Source: Monoplex corrugatus
Lineage: Eukaryota > Mollusca > Gastropoda > Littorinimorpha > Ranellidae
Direction of reading: 5' to 3'
Length of the DNA: 64,000 nucleotides
Assembly: GCA_030674185.1 (NCBI GenBank)
Contig: CM060307.1
Location: 58,387,481 to 58,451,480 of the forward strand
Shown: one piece after another, positions 47,830-59,579 of the stretch
Layout of the letters: each line of letters opens with the position of its first letter
Position numbering within the stretch: the stretch's first letter is position 1
Program-made: the position numbers and the translations under genes
Notes under the pieces: generated by a model
The model's database searches: none
Told to the model about the DNA's origin: nothing
The model's input: the letters and a program-made list of their open reading frames with translations, nothing else

Positions 47830-49560
47830 GAGTCTGTGTATCTGCTTGCTTGCCTGTCCATATTTTTCTTTTCTGGCTGTCCACTGGCTTCTTCTTCGTG
47901 TTCTTCATCTGCCTCGATTTCATGAAGGGTCATTGGGGCGCTGTAGAAAAGAACTGTTTACCAGACTCCTCCAGCTCTGTTTGTGTGCAGTAGCCTGGAT
48001 CTTTGCGAATAGACTCTCCGTCCATTCCGCAATGTCAGTCCATCGTTTTTTTCTGTCTTCCCTTCCATCTTCCTCCCTTAGCAGTTCCCTGGAGGATTGA
48101 TTTAGCAAGGCCGCTGGATCTTGTTTCATGGCAATACCAAAGTAGTTTTCTCTTCTGAAGTGATGTCAGCGTATGTTCATATGGCCCAGGGTGTTGCTTG
48201 ATGGTTTGCCACATTTGTTCGTTGGTGACATGATCAGTGCATGTGATGTTTAATATTTTGCGATATCATTCCTTTCCATGTCGTGTATTCGTCTTTCAAA
48301 ATCCGCTGTGAGAGTTTATCATGCATACAGGAATATACCAATGCACGTAAGAGCCTGATCTTGTGTTTCACTGATATGTTCTTGTCCTGCCATATAGGTT
48401 TGAGCCTGGACAGTGCTGATGTTGTCTTTGCTTGGATCCCTCTTTGCTGATGATGAATCCCAGGTAAATGAATTGTTGAACAGTCCTTTACTTCAGTCCA
48501 TGGGCGGTTGTATTAGTAGTGATGGTGATGTTGTAATTGGCTGTCCACTTAGTCATTACGGCGCTGATTTCCATGCCGTACGAGCTCGTATCTGGGCGAT
48601 TTTTCATGTAGTCCTTTAACAAACTTGGCGAGTTCTTGTTCACTGCCTGCCTGCCAGGCCGTCAGTGTCATCTGCGAAGCGAAGGTTCATGATGATTCGT
48701 CCTTCAGTACTGATGTGCTGACATGATCTTCAACTGTGTCAGTTATGATGCGTTCCAGGAATATGTTGAACAGCTTTGTGGGGGGGGGGGGGGCAGAAGT
48801 CAGCTCTGACGAACTCCAGCTGAAGTATAGAACCACTGTCCAGTATCACACTGTGTGTGTACGGCACTGGTCACTCTGGTTATAGTTGCTGGATGTTGTT
48901 TCTTGAATCTGTGAAGACATAATAGAACTCGCTCAGGTGTTGAATGTGTGGGGTTTTGTTTTGGTTTGTTTGTTTTGTTTTTTGTTTTTATATTTGCAAA
49001 GGGTGCGCAGGTTAAACATTTATTTGATACTACTTCTGCCTTTACAGAATTCGGCCTGTACTTCAGCAGTGATATCTGCTTGTTGCTGTAATCTATTCAA
49101 CATGATTTTGAGCATTACATTGCTGGCATAACTGATTAAACTGATAGTTCAGTTTTCTTGGCAGTGTTGGAGATTTTTCTTTTGGGGGGATGGGTGACAA
49201 TTAGTGATTTTGTCCTAGGCGTGGAACACTCGCCTTTGTACCAGATGTTGTCGCAGTTGGCAGTTATGATGTTAGTTACTGCCTCTTTGCCATGTATCAA
49301 AAGTTCCTTAGGGATATTGCCAGTGTCTGCAGCGACTTCACTGCTGCTACAGCTTTTTCACGGAGAATTGAGAAGTCTTCTTCGTTTGATGATTTTTTTT
49401 ACCGTTAGCACACTTGGATCTCCTTGGTTCTGGTTGTTGTACAGTTTAGAGCAGTACTCAGTCCATCTTTTCTTGATTTGTTCCTGTGTGAGGTAGTTGC
49501 CATCTTTATCCTGAATGGTTCTGGCTCTACTTCTCTTTTGTATGGTCAAGTCTTGTACAG
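47830..49560 (-). pseudogene. Decayed antisense LINE (RT region to C-terminus)
   Basis: Reading the minus strand from 49560 downward: RTIQDKDGNYLTQEQIKKRW then TEYCSKLYNNQNQGDPSV (about 49530-49400), NIPKELLIHGKEAVTNIITA (about 49325-49265), a SNVMLKIMLNRLQQQADITA block (about 49125-49065) and then AEVQAEF. A low-complexity GTTTT-rich stretch interrupts at about 48935-49015. Beyond it are diverged RT and thumb pieces such as FIYLGFIISKEGSK, and the C-terminal ILQGTAKGGRWKGRQKKTMD with the TELEESGKQFF end (about 48120-47940). The order fits a common LINE group whose RT region is preceded by a KRWTEYCSELYN-type block. Many frameshifts; a poly-C run (minus strand) lies at 48779-48793. It sits at the unit B/C boundary. 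Confidence 0.85.
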
Positions 49561-50092
49561 TCTTAAGATGTTTTTGTTACTGGAATAATCCACTGAAATG
49601 AGTCACAAATCTGTTGACTCAAAGTTTCCGAAAAGTTGACTCGATTTTATGGAAGGTTTTGGAGGGGAGGGGGGTTTTGAATTTTGTTGAGCTGACATGT
49701 TATCTTAAGAAAGTCAACGAAAATTAGTCTGTCTGACCATTTGCATAGAAGTTGTATTCAAATGATTTTCTTTTAGTCAGTGGAAGTGTTTTTTCAGGTG
49801 TTCATGAGATTTTGTGTATATCTTTTGCTTTGATGTTTTTGTAATTAATGACGAAGTTGTCGTTATTTTTCATCTGGATAATGCTGCATCCATTCTCATA
49901 CACTCAAATTGTTAGACCTGTCTCTATGGAATTTGACAAATCTATTAAAAACTACACCGTACGTCCACCGCATCGCCAAATAAAATTAGTCAGTAGTCAG
50001 AAACTTGTACATTGAAATACACGGGTTTTTGACATTTGGCTTCTTTCTCTTTTTTCCCCTCTATAACAATACCCGCTCATTGTGTGTGTGTG

Positions 50093-50123
<31 letters not shown>

Positions 50124-50389
50124 TGTGTGTGTGTGTGTCTGTCTGTCTGTGTCTGTATGTCTGTGTGCGAGCGTGTGTGTGTGTGTACGTGTGTGTGATA
50201 TATTTAACATTAACACAATATTATAATACAATGGTTTAATAGTAATGGACACCTGGCATAAACACAACCTGTTTTAGGACTGATAACACAAAGTACAGGA
50301 AAATAATGTTTACTAATCTAAATATTTGCACAGTAACACAGTGGCAAACAAAACCCATGCCCATTTTAAACTTGCATTAAGTTTTTTTA
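49561..50389. other. Unit B/C boundary stretch
   Basis: No gene. GT/CTGT microsatellite at about 50082-50200. 50250-50310 resembles 30270-30310, so this may be the degraded end of a terminal module. Confidence 0.45.
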
Positions 50390-51110
50390 ATCCATCAACA
50401 TAATCATATTCATGACGATTATAATTATGACAAAAAAGCAACGAAATTTTCAGTCGCAAATGGATCATTTTCCCTCTGTCGTCCATACCCTTCAAATCGG
50501 AAACATATCAATAATGACAAAAGTGTTAAAAACAAAGGGTTCAGAGAGGACGTGTTTCCTCTCATCCATCTCAGCGTTCAGAATAGTGTCAAGCTAATGA
50601 CCTGACAAGAAGAAAAAGTGAAAAGAAATGAAGGTTTTAGCATTCCAATAACCTGTTGAATATCACCAGAGAGATGAATAATAGAGAGCAAGGTGGCTTT
50701 TAAAAAAACGGTGCCTCACCACGATCTGAAAACCTGTCATTTATGTACAGCGATGACAAAGTATTCATTTTTCTTGCGGAAACTGTCAGATAGCATTTCG
50801 CTGTCTTTTGGTCCCAGGCGAATCCAACCGGCCACTGTTTTGCGCAACTATACCCTCCAACTCTCAAGTTAAGGGTCATGCATGTCATCAGGACGAAGCT
50901 TGCAGCAAATTTCCTGATCTTCTCAAGGGAAATTTTTGGTACATGCTTATGGTCTGCGTGCAGTGATAAAGACCACGTTAGGATTCCTACTCATCACTAA
51001 ACCCACTCAGAACCAAGTTATTATCTCGACTCACCAGTAAGTCTTCTCAAAAGGTGCGTACAGTACAACAACTTGGATCTCTTTCATCACAACCCTCCCA
51101 GATGGTCAGC
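50390..51110 (+). repeat. Unit C, landmark L2
   Basis: Matches 10900-11580 and 36400-37180: GATAGCATTTCGCTGTCTTTTGGTCCCAGGCGAA, GACGAAGCTTGCAGCAAATT and the ATTTCCTGATCTTCTCAAGG region. Confidence 0.75.
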
Positions 51111-51960
51111 GAGAGTTTTGTTTGCTTGTTTGTTTGTCTGTTTATTTGTTTACATTTTCAAGGTTTTTTTTACTGATAGTGAAGTTGAAGTTGAACCAAA
51201 AGACAAGCGTCAAAAACAAAATAAAACAGTCAAGCCTATAAATTAAATTTTCATTCTTTGCGGTAATAGGACACTTTTTGAATTAGTCTTGCAAATGATT
51301 TTCACAGTTGAGCATCATACTTTCATGTACATGTTTTGCGAATTTGTTGATATGCCCAAAAAATTTTCAGGCTTCTTATTTTTTTTCCTTTGCAGTGTAC
51401 AAAGTTTCTATTTTTTTGAAATTTGATATCGAACGTTGATTTGCATCTTAAGAAATAATGTAGTCTGCTAAAGAAGGAACGAAAACAAAAATACAATTAA
51501 GCATGTAAAGGTTAAAATATCGAGTGACCCGTCACAGATGACATAATTAATATCAGCAACAAAGACAAACCAAACATCATCATTGCCGGCAACAAATGCT
51601 ACATAGAATGCAAAGAATAGTCACAACTGATCAAACTGCAGTGGAGGAGTCTAATGTTTCAGAAGCAAACAACCAATCTTCCTGAAATTTGACAAAACTA
51701 TCTTGAAATTTTAACACATTTTTTTCTAATTTAAGCCTGTTTTTCAACTTCATTATATGTGTTTGCTAAAATTTAGATCTGTGAAGAATCCACGACTCAG
51801 TATCTCTTTGTTGAGCACTTTTGCTTCTTTGTAGTTTTGTAATCGTGGTTGTTTTGTTTACCAGTCTATTTGTAATCTATCGTCGGCCGGGGCTGTGAAT
51901 TAGTTCTGATTTAAGGTCACACAGGAACCAGAAACAACACGGAAAAAAAAGACTAAGAAC
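51111..51960. other. Unannotated stretch of unit C
   Basis: GTTT repeats at about 51118-51150; otherwise nothing recognised. Confidence 0.4.
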
Positions 51961-52090
51961 GCGAATTTGATACTACCAGACAAGACAGGCGCAAATTTTC
52001 GGCCAACTGGCCTTTGTTAAACGTAAGACCACAAACAAACAAACACCAGATACAAAAATTAGGAGAAAAAGACTGAAACTATCCTGCTAA
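51925..52090. repeat. Dispersed repeat R2, copy 1
   Basis: ACAAGACAGGCGCAAATTTTCGGCCAACTGGCCTTTGTTAAACGTA is closely repeated at 63603-63656, and the similarity extends to the CACAAAAATTA...GAGAAAAAGACTGA end. It contains the palindrome GGCCAACTGGCC-like GGCC...GGCC. Its strand and type are unknown; no RT or tRNA box is visible. Confidence 0.75.
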
Positions 52091-52375
52091 TCTGTCCAGT
52101 GTTTTGGATAAAGATCACATAAGAACACCGGGCAAACCCTTCTGAAACATGTTTTAAGGCCCAGACAATCACATGAACACAAACATGTGAATCACTAGTT
52201 GATCCAAAGCATTGTTCCTGTGGAATGAGGAAGGAAGAATAGAAAGCAAATAAGTAAAAGTTGGGAAGGAAAGAGTTACATAGACCTTTGACACTTTAAA
52301 TAGATTATGGCTGTCACAGCGCAATGCTTCTCTTTCCCCAAATGTCAGAAGTGGGTGTGATTATAAACATGCAAC
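52091..52375 (+). repeat. Unit C, landmark L3 and upstream
   Basis: 52280-52365 matches 14600-14680, including GACCTTTGACACTTTAAAT upstream of the CACAGCGCAATGCTTCTCTT run. 52091-52270 has no recognised content. Confidence 0.65.
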
Positions 52376-52530
<155 letters not shown>

Positions 52531-52839
52531 TCCTTCTCTTGCACTGGCGGCAGAATTCATGGGGCTCTGATTACTCAAAATTTTTAGAGACTGATGTCTT
52601 AATGTAAAAGTTATGATAAGATGGTCAAATCCCTATAGTATCTTCCTTTCATCCTTTCATAGAAGATTCTTCTATTTGAAACCAGAACATGACAATACAA
52701 AAATCTGCAACGATAATTCAATATAAAAACAGTCAAACGTACCTAGAATATGCGCCAGGGGTGGGCACTTTTCACACAACAAAACTCACAAAAACTGCGC
52801 AAGTTTACAAAAGCTGATTTTTGACCTATTCACACGCGT
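52531..52839. other. Unannotated stretch
   Basis: Nothing recognised. Confidence 0.4.
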
Positions 52840-52861
52840 GCGCACACACACACACACACAC

Positions 52862-52917
<56 letters not shown>

Positions 52918-52952
52918 ATATAGACATATATATATATGTATATATATATTAT
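52840..52952. repeat. (CA)n and (TA)n microsatellite
   Basis: A short CA repeat then about 90 bp of TATATA with TGTG and AGACA interruptions; a self-complementary tract able to extrude a cruciform. Confidence 0.96.
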
Positions 52953-53179
52953 AATGGCTCTGCCAGTCTGATTAGACAATGGATGCGCCTGGTCAATTAT
53001 ATATCATATGGACGTGAAGGTACATTTACACATCTGCCACGAATACAATAAAGAAATAGAACAAATGCACACACAACATGTCTTTAGTAAATCTTATCAC
53101 AAAAATGATTTCTCCGTCTATGATTTGATTTCATCTCGGAGAAAGTTCTTGGCAAGGTGTATGTTCAAAGTAGTAGGCT

Positions 53180-53800
53180 CACACAGCTGGTCAGTGCTGT
53201 CTTATAGCAGTCTGTTCTCATCCACCATTGCCAGGGACTAGACACACGTAACGGCCCTCTCTGAAGACAAGTCAGGGAAACTGACTGATTGACTGCTGTC
53301 TCCTCAGAGGAGCTATTACTACGACCTTTGATCAAAACCTCTGTCATTCCCCTCCCTCTTTAACCCTCTGACTCCCGCACCCTATCCAGCAACTGCAAAA
53401 ACTTAACCCTTTGATTCCCTCACCAGGAAGCTGTTGGATAGGGTGAGGGAATCAAAGGGTGAAGTTTTTGCTTTGCTGGCATGGTTGACAATGCAAGATG
53501 CTGGGGTGTGGGAGTCAAAGGGTTAATGCTACCGAGTTGAATATCATTACTTCAGCTACCGTAGGGATGGCCAGTGGTAGACACAGAGACGTCACGATAA
53601 CGTAGTTTGGACATGATGTTCTTTGCCATGGAGTGGTTTGCTGTGAACGATTTACCTTCACATCAGAAGGTTTTCCGGACGAACACATACTATGAGAAAC
53701 GTAAAGTGAAAAAGCTAGAGGAAGGAAAAAGAGAGGAATGGTGACAGGGAAGGCGAGGAGGGGATGGGACATAAAAGAGAGGTTAAACAGATAGATGCAG
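53180..53800 (+). repeat. Unit C, landmark L4, interrupted by a MITE
   Basis: 53205-53355 and 53565-53790 match 37885-38040 and 38085-38300 of unit B in the same order. The MITE at 53360-53526 lies between the two arms. No coding. Confidence 0.75.
53360..53526. mobile_element. TTAA-flanked hairpin MITE, copy 1
   Basis: 167 bp bounded by TTAACCCTCTGACTCCCGCA and GGGAGTCAAAGGGTTAA. Inside it lies a second inverted pair, TTAACCCTTTGATTCCCTCA at 53405 and GAGGGAATCAAAGGG at 53443-53457, so it folds as a hairpin within a hairpin. TTAA at both ends is the target and duplication of piggyBac-type transposases. No transposase is encoded, so it would be non-autonomous. The internal TTTTTGCTTTGCTGGCATGG part is the inverse of the arm in copy 2. 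Confidence 0.85.
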
Positions 53801-53841
53801 GGCACACGGGGTATATGCAAGAAATAAGATAAGATATGACT

Positions 53842-54175
53842 AGCCGCTTTGGTGCAGTGGATATCGCAATGGACTAACGACTGGAAGGTTGTGGGTTCGA
53901 ATCCCAACAGCCCTGTTAAAGTCATTGAGGGATTTTTGGCCCTGGTCAGAAATGAGCGAGCTATGGGCTTGTTGGGAAGACTGGACTACACGGTAGAGTT
54001 TCATCCACTTCACGGATGCGTCACTGAAGTGTTACTCAAATTTTCTGATCAAGACTGCAGGTGTCTGTATCTCTCGGGCCTGGTTAATACCAGGATATAT
54101 TATGAAAGGAAGCGCAAAGACAGCACTGTCACGCAGTCTCAGTCCGGAATGGAACTCCAGTAGTATCGTGATTAT
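53842..54175 (+). mobile_element. tRNA-derived SINE, plus strand
   Basis: The head has the A box TTTGGTGCAGTGGATATCGC (53848-53867) and a perfect pol III B box GTGGGTTCGAATCCCAACAG (53891-53910). The body has GAGCGAGCTATGGGCTTG, GAGTTTCATCCACTTCACGG, GCAGGTGTCTGTATCTCTCG and GCCTGGTTAATACCAGGATA. The tail is GGAATGGAACTCCAGTAGTA then TCGTGATTATCATC. The order is the same as 42710-42350 in reverse. The good B box and low damage suggest it is younger than the minus-strand copy. Confidence 0.92.
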
Positions 54176-55040
54176 CATCCCCACACTGTCATGCAAAATT
54201 TTAGCATTGTGAAAAACTGTCCCATACTCTGTGGTCGGCAAAAGGCGCATAGCACAGAAATAGGACGACAAAAACTAACGATAATATTAAGACATGAAAA
54301 AAAAAATATCAGCGTAGGCTACGGTAGTAGAGGATTAAAATGAGGTCTGCATTCACCACAACGTATCCATAACCAAGGATCTGCGCTTAAGTTGGTGATA
54401 TACCCATTAAATAAATTTGATTTGCTGAGTAAAAACAATGTACGGAAGACTTTATGTGAAATAACATCTTTTCATGAGAAGTGAACGCATAAAACTAATT
54501 CCGTAGCCAAAATCTAAATACTTGCTGTCTAAAAAAGCGCTATACATACTCAACATTACATTACATATCCACATTTGCTGTGGTATTTATTCTTTCTGTA
54601 ATCAGCATTTATGTCAGTTTTATTTTTGCCTCCTGAATTACAATGTTGTTTTTCTTGGTATCTTTCAGGCTGTACTTTGTGTGATTAATGGTCGGAAAGT
54701 TTAAAGAACAACAACACTATATTCATTACTGATTCATTGTTGTAATTTGATATCAGCACACGCGAAATAGCCATTGAAAACAGACTGAGCTCATCGAAAA
54801 CATTAAGAAAATAACCAAACAAACAAACCACGAGGATTCTGGTGTAAGGTTGCAATCTGATGGAAAACAAGGTTGAGCCACTGACAACATGATTAGCACA
54901 TGGTAATGCAAGTGTTCTCTACAATAAACGATAATTTCATGCCTCTCGCGAGCAGTCCTGCTCATAGATGATTCATCGCAACCAAGACAATGAATGTGTG
55001 CTCTGCACTTCCATCATCACGTTCTTCAACAGAACAGTAA
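54176..55040 (+). repeat. Unit C continuation
   Basis: 54710-55035 (GATTCATTGTTGTAATTTGAT, GAGCCACTGACAACATGATT, TGGTAATGCAAGTG) matches 38960-39290 of unit B. 54330-54500 loosely matches 16500-16625. No gene. Confidence 0.65.
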
Positions 55041-55056
55041 TCCTTGTTGCTCACCT

Positions 55057-55271
55057 TTAACCCTTTGACTCCCGCACCCTATCCACCACCATCCTGCATT
55101 GTCAACCGTGTTAGTAAAGCAAAAACAACCCTTTGAATCCCTCGCCCTATCCACCAGCTTCCTGGAGGAAGCTGGTGGATAGGGCGAGGCAGGAAGTGGT
55201 GGATAGGGCGAGGGATTCAAAGGGTTAAGTTTTTGCTGTCGGTGGATAGGGTTCGGAAGTCAAAGGGTTAA
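55057..55271. mobile_element. TTAA-flanked hairpin MITE, copy 2
   Basis: 215 bp from TTAACCCTTTGACTCCCGCA to GAAGTCAAAGGGTTAA. An inner pair is ACCCTTTGAATCCCTCGCCC with GGGCGAGGGATTCAAAGGGT, and the centre is CCAGCTTCCT/AGGAAGCTGG. TTAA sits at both ends. It shares its terminal and inner repeats with copy 1, and the arm CATCCTGCATTGTCAACCGT is in inverted order there. Confidence 0.88.
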
Positions 55272-55414
55272 GCTGTAGAGTTACTACTTGATGTTCAGTG
55301 GGATAGTGCAAATGTCACCTTTCAGACAAGTCAAGGATTTAAGGACTGCTCATATGGATTTGTGGACACTACACCATAATTTACTGGTTTGCCTGAGGAC
55401 ATTAAAGATGTTTC

Positions 55415-55505
55415 ACCAGCATCCTGCATTGTCAACCGTGTCAGTAATGCAAAAACAACTCTTTGAATCCCTCGCCCTATCCACCAGCTTCCTGCAGGCT
55501 GAGGC
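55415..55505. mobile_element. MITE fragment, copy 3
   Basis: CATCCTGCATTGTCAACCGT, GCAAAAACAA and CCCTCGCCCTATCCACCAGC repeat the inner left arm of copy 2 without the TTAA end or right half. It lies only 144 bp from copy 2 in the same orientation, so it may be a local duplicate. Confidence 0.8.
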
Positions 55506-55509
55506 TGCG

Positions 55510-56270
55510 TCTATGCTAGCTGAATGGGTAGTGCAAACTGTGTTGGATTTGAGAAATTCTACATGGGAGATAACTCCGTGACTCTCAAGAGTTATGTTGC
55601 TTAGTTGATATTTAAAATTCTCCCTGCTTCCCTCTTATTTCCTTTGGTGTTATAATAGGTAGAGTTCCTCAAGGGAGGAGTTTTATTTCGTGGTTTACCA
55701 TGAGTTGTAATTTTCTGTCAGCGTTGTGATACTGAAACTAGCCACTTAATAAGAAACTGCACACATACTACGTTGTTTTAGGTTGTATGAACATTATGTA
55801 TTAACGTGATTTTATGTCCTTACTCATATTAGCTGCCGGTTGTTGGTCTTTTGCCATTTGACAGTTTTTATATGGTTTCACTGACCTGACAGTGTAGGAA
55901 CTGTTTGTAACAAGAATACGAAATGTCTGATTCATTCACAGTGAAAAATGGGGATACTTCTGCAATAACCAAGTGAGAAACGATATATCGAAAATAGGGG
56001 GATCTCATATTGATTGTGATTTTCTTTTCCAGCTGCCAGTTCCCCGGCAGAATGACATGAGAAAGAGTGTCATCAATCCGTTAGATCGTGTCACACATCC
56101 TAATCCAAACAATCCAAAGATAGTGTTATAATCCAAGGTCGTCCGTGAACGTTAGAGACCTCACTGTTCTAAAAAAAAATATGGTTTCACTTCTTTCATT
56201 TCCTGCTGTACCTGCCCCAAAGCTAGAAAGATCGTGTACCTATTCACTGCTGAATAGACTGGAATCCACA
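55510..56270. other. Unannotated stretch of unit C
   Basis: No gene or element recognised. Confidence 0.4.
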
Positions 56271-56272
56271 CA

Positions 56273-56274
56273 AC

Positions 56275-56360
<86 letters not shown>

Positions 56361-56420
56361 TCACATACAAATACACACGCGCGCGCGCGCGCACGTACAC
56401 ACCACCAACAACAACAACAC

Positions 56421-56485
<65 letters not shown>

Positions 56486-56600
56486 CACACACACACACAT
56501 ACACAACACACACACATACACAACACACACACACATGCACTCATGCACACACACCACCAGCCACTCATGCACACACACACACACAAACAGAGAGAGAGAG
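56273..56600. repeat. Compound (CA)n microsatellite
   Basis: CA repeats 56273-56358, GCGC and CAACAA interruptions, CA repeats 56425-56580, then GA repeats to 56602. Long His-Thr or Val-Cys frames here are artefacts. Confidence 0.97.
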
Positions 56601-56758
56601 AAATTAAATCTTAATAATTACAGTTTCAAGCGAACTTTGTTCTAACCCCAATCTGGTAAAAGTTTATCCACAAAGAGAGACATCTTTACCTCGAAGCTCT
56701 TTGCTCATCTACACAATATAAGTGAGAGGTTATAAAAGATTCGAATGAATCAAAAAGG

Positions 56759-56828
<70 letters not shown>

Positions 56829-57198
56829 ACACACACACACACACACACACTACCACATACACGCGCACACACAACACATACACAACACACGCACACACAC
56901 GTTCAGTAACTTGAATGTATACATGCCGACAAGCACGCACTGCATATACACAGTGATTGAAATATACGCATGCGCACAAACTCACACACATGCGCACACA
57001 CTTACACGTACACACACGCTCACACAAACACACACGCAGAATATTGAAATGCACACACGTGCACAAACACACTCATACGTGCACACACACATACGTACAC
57101 ACACAAACACACACAAAGACGTATATATTCACACATGTGCACACACACATACACGCACAAGCACATACAGTAGTTGAAATATACACAACATACACGCG

Positions 57199-57254
<56 letters not shown>

Positions 57255-57455
57255 TACACACAACACACACACACACACACTCCACATCCACACGCATACG
57301 CACACACACACACAAAAAAACACACCTCATACAATCACGCAAACACACACACACACACACACACACATAGTAGAAATATGCACATGGGCGCAATCACACA
57401 CCTTTACACCACACACACATGCACGCACGTGCACGCAGGATACTTACACATACAT
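56601..57455. repeat. CA-rich cluster with diverged 60-250 bp repeats
   Basis: CA repeats at 56758-56850, 57198-57250, 57300-57318 and 57340-57366. Between them, diverged tandem copies of a GATTGAAATATACGCATGCG...CACACACGTGCAC-type unit occur near 56955, 57040, 57170, 57370 and 57505. Confidence 0.85.
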
Positions 57456-57692
57456 ACACACACAAACACGTACACAGTCACATAAACGCATGTACACACA
57501 CATTGATTGAGATATACATGTGCGCTCGAACACACTTACACACCACACTCACACATACATTCATACACGCACGCAAACACACACACATGTGCACACACAC
57601 GCGCACGCACACAACACACACATGCGCACATACGCACAAACAAACACACACACTCTCTCTCTCTCTGTTCTCTCTGCTCTCTCTCTCTCTTT

Positions 57693-57785
<93 letters not shown>
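57456..57785. repeat. CA-rich tract, (CT)n and (CA)n
   Basis: Diverged CA-rich sequence to 57645, CT repeat 57650-57692, and CA repeat 57695-57782. Confidence 0.95.
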
Positions 57786-58960
57786 TGATTGAAATATACC
57801 CTCATTACTATGTATAGTTGGGGATAGAAGCAGGGAGAGCTTCATTAAAGTGTGTCTGTGGAAAAAAAATTACCACCAGTTCCATGAGTTACGAACCATG
57901 CTGTCATTTCTGTCGCCGAGGCTGATCACAGAGAAGAAAGGAAAAGAAATAAGAGGGAGAGGTGAAGACATCGATCTTTGAAATTAGTCTAGACACACGC
58001 CATGTTGGTAGAATTCGTGGCAGTGTCTCCCAGACAAGTCAGGCGTACTGCTGAAGCTTCGCTGCTTCATCATTTTTTGCATCCAGTGACAGGCATTTTC
58101 TGTAGTTCCCATTGCCGTCACCACTTCCACCACATCACCTATATACATCCTGTTTCCCCCCTCCATATTTCACATATTTCATCTCAGGACTGTGCCCCGT
58201 CCTCACTTCTCCTCATTTATCTTCGTCTTTTCCTATTCCCTACAACCTTGACATATCCCCACCCTACTCCATTTTCTCCATGTTTCCCACATTCTAAGAT
58301 CGTACATCATCCGTTCTCATCCCAGCTTTTTATCCCCCCCCCCCCCCCCCTCAATTCACTGGTCTTCTCCATTTTTTTCTAGCTATAGGATCGTTTACGT
58401 CACGTGCGATAGATGGTGTGACCTAAGACATCATGACCATAATCTCACGTCACAGCTTTGCTCAAACTTGTTAGGGTATGTGTTACTTTGCCAGTCATTT
58501 TCAATAATTATAGGGTGATCCCCGTGAGAACAGTGCCAAGACTTCTTGCCAGCTCACCCTCTCTCTAGCTTTTCCAGATCTTTCCGGTCTTTGGGCTAAT
58601 GGATTAGGTTTTCTTCTCCTTTTTCCTTTAGGAAAGAAGTTTGCGGCTAGAGATGAATTGAGATTACAAAATTCACACGAAAATGGACGAAGGTGGAGGG
58701 AGAGTCGTAAGGTTTATATATTTCTAGAGTATTCTATTTAAATCAAAACACGCTATGTCTGGACGACGGTACAGCTGGTACTGTTTTTATTCTGCTTATT
58801 AAAGACAATAATTATGCATATGATAGGGGAATAGTTGTGAGATATTTGTGTTCCCAGGGAATGCAGGGTGTGGTTGTGCTGATGTTTTGAATCGTACTTT
58901 GTGTTTGTTACAAAAAGTAGTTGGAGATCTATTCTTACATTATGGATCACGGCATTGAAT
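57786..58960 (+). repeat. Unit C, landmark D
   Basis: 57840-58100 matches 41300-41580 and 17150-17400. 58380-58570 matches 17650-17830, and 58735-58900 matches 17990-18110. A C run of about 14 bp lies at 58337-58350. Pyrimidine-rich sequence 58100-58370 parallels 17400-17640 of unit A. Confidence 0.8.
57984..58073 (-). other. Conserved short ORF, unit C copy (29 codons), function unknown
   Basis: Minus-strand ORF from ATGATG to a stop, in register with 17275-17370 and 41458-41544. It keeps SSTPDLSGRH and EFYQHGVCLD. Coding status is unproven. Confidence 0.25.
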
Positions 58961-59569
58961 ATCTTGTTTGTGCTAAAATGGTGAATGGGTTCTCGTAATA
59001 GTTCTTATGATGGTGTGTTTGTTTGTGTCTTGCTTCTGTCAAAGTAAATATGTGAAAGTGGGACAGGAGGAAGAGTCATCAAGTTTTTTATTGTGTTGTA
59101 GAATAACCCTTGAGGCTTGATGAGGTGTAACTGGTTGTAGGTGAATGAGAAGACAGGGAGAGTCGCTTTGATTCACACCACTAATAGAAAACTGTAGGAT
59201 AAATCCATGTAGTTTCATTTTTCTCGAAGCATATTACACTCAGGTTGAATCCCATACACATCAAAGCCACAAATACCATGTGGTGGAAAAGGTTCAAAAT
59301 GATCTTGGCATAAACTACACGCCTGTGCATAATGATCTTGGCATAAACTATAAGCCTGTGCATAAACTGTGTACGCTGGTAAGATCTTGAGAAAGCATTA
59401 TTGGTGCCTGTAAGGATGGACAATATCACACAGCTTGGAGCACAAGTCAGGTAAAATCATGATATACACAAGCATGTCTGGCTTACATACAGGTCTATGG
59501 CATCTGCATCCGTTCCTTGGATGTCTATGATAAATGCAAGATGGACAAGATTTACTGTTTAGAATCAGT
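58961..59569 (+). repeat. Unit C, landmark E with dispersed repeat R1
   Basis: 59070-59160 matches 18945-19030 and 43300-43370. 59235-59400 carries R1 in the unit B orientation; the segment ATGATCTTGGCATAAACTA...GCCTGTGCATAA is duplicated in tandem at about 59299-59365. Confidence 0.65.
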
Positions 59570-59579
59570 AAGCTTGGTT

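Noticed and set aside
55288..55581. 97-codon frame
   Set aside because: It runs through the MITE fragment at 55415-55505, so much of it is transposon-derived and non-coding.
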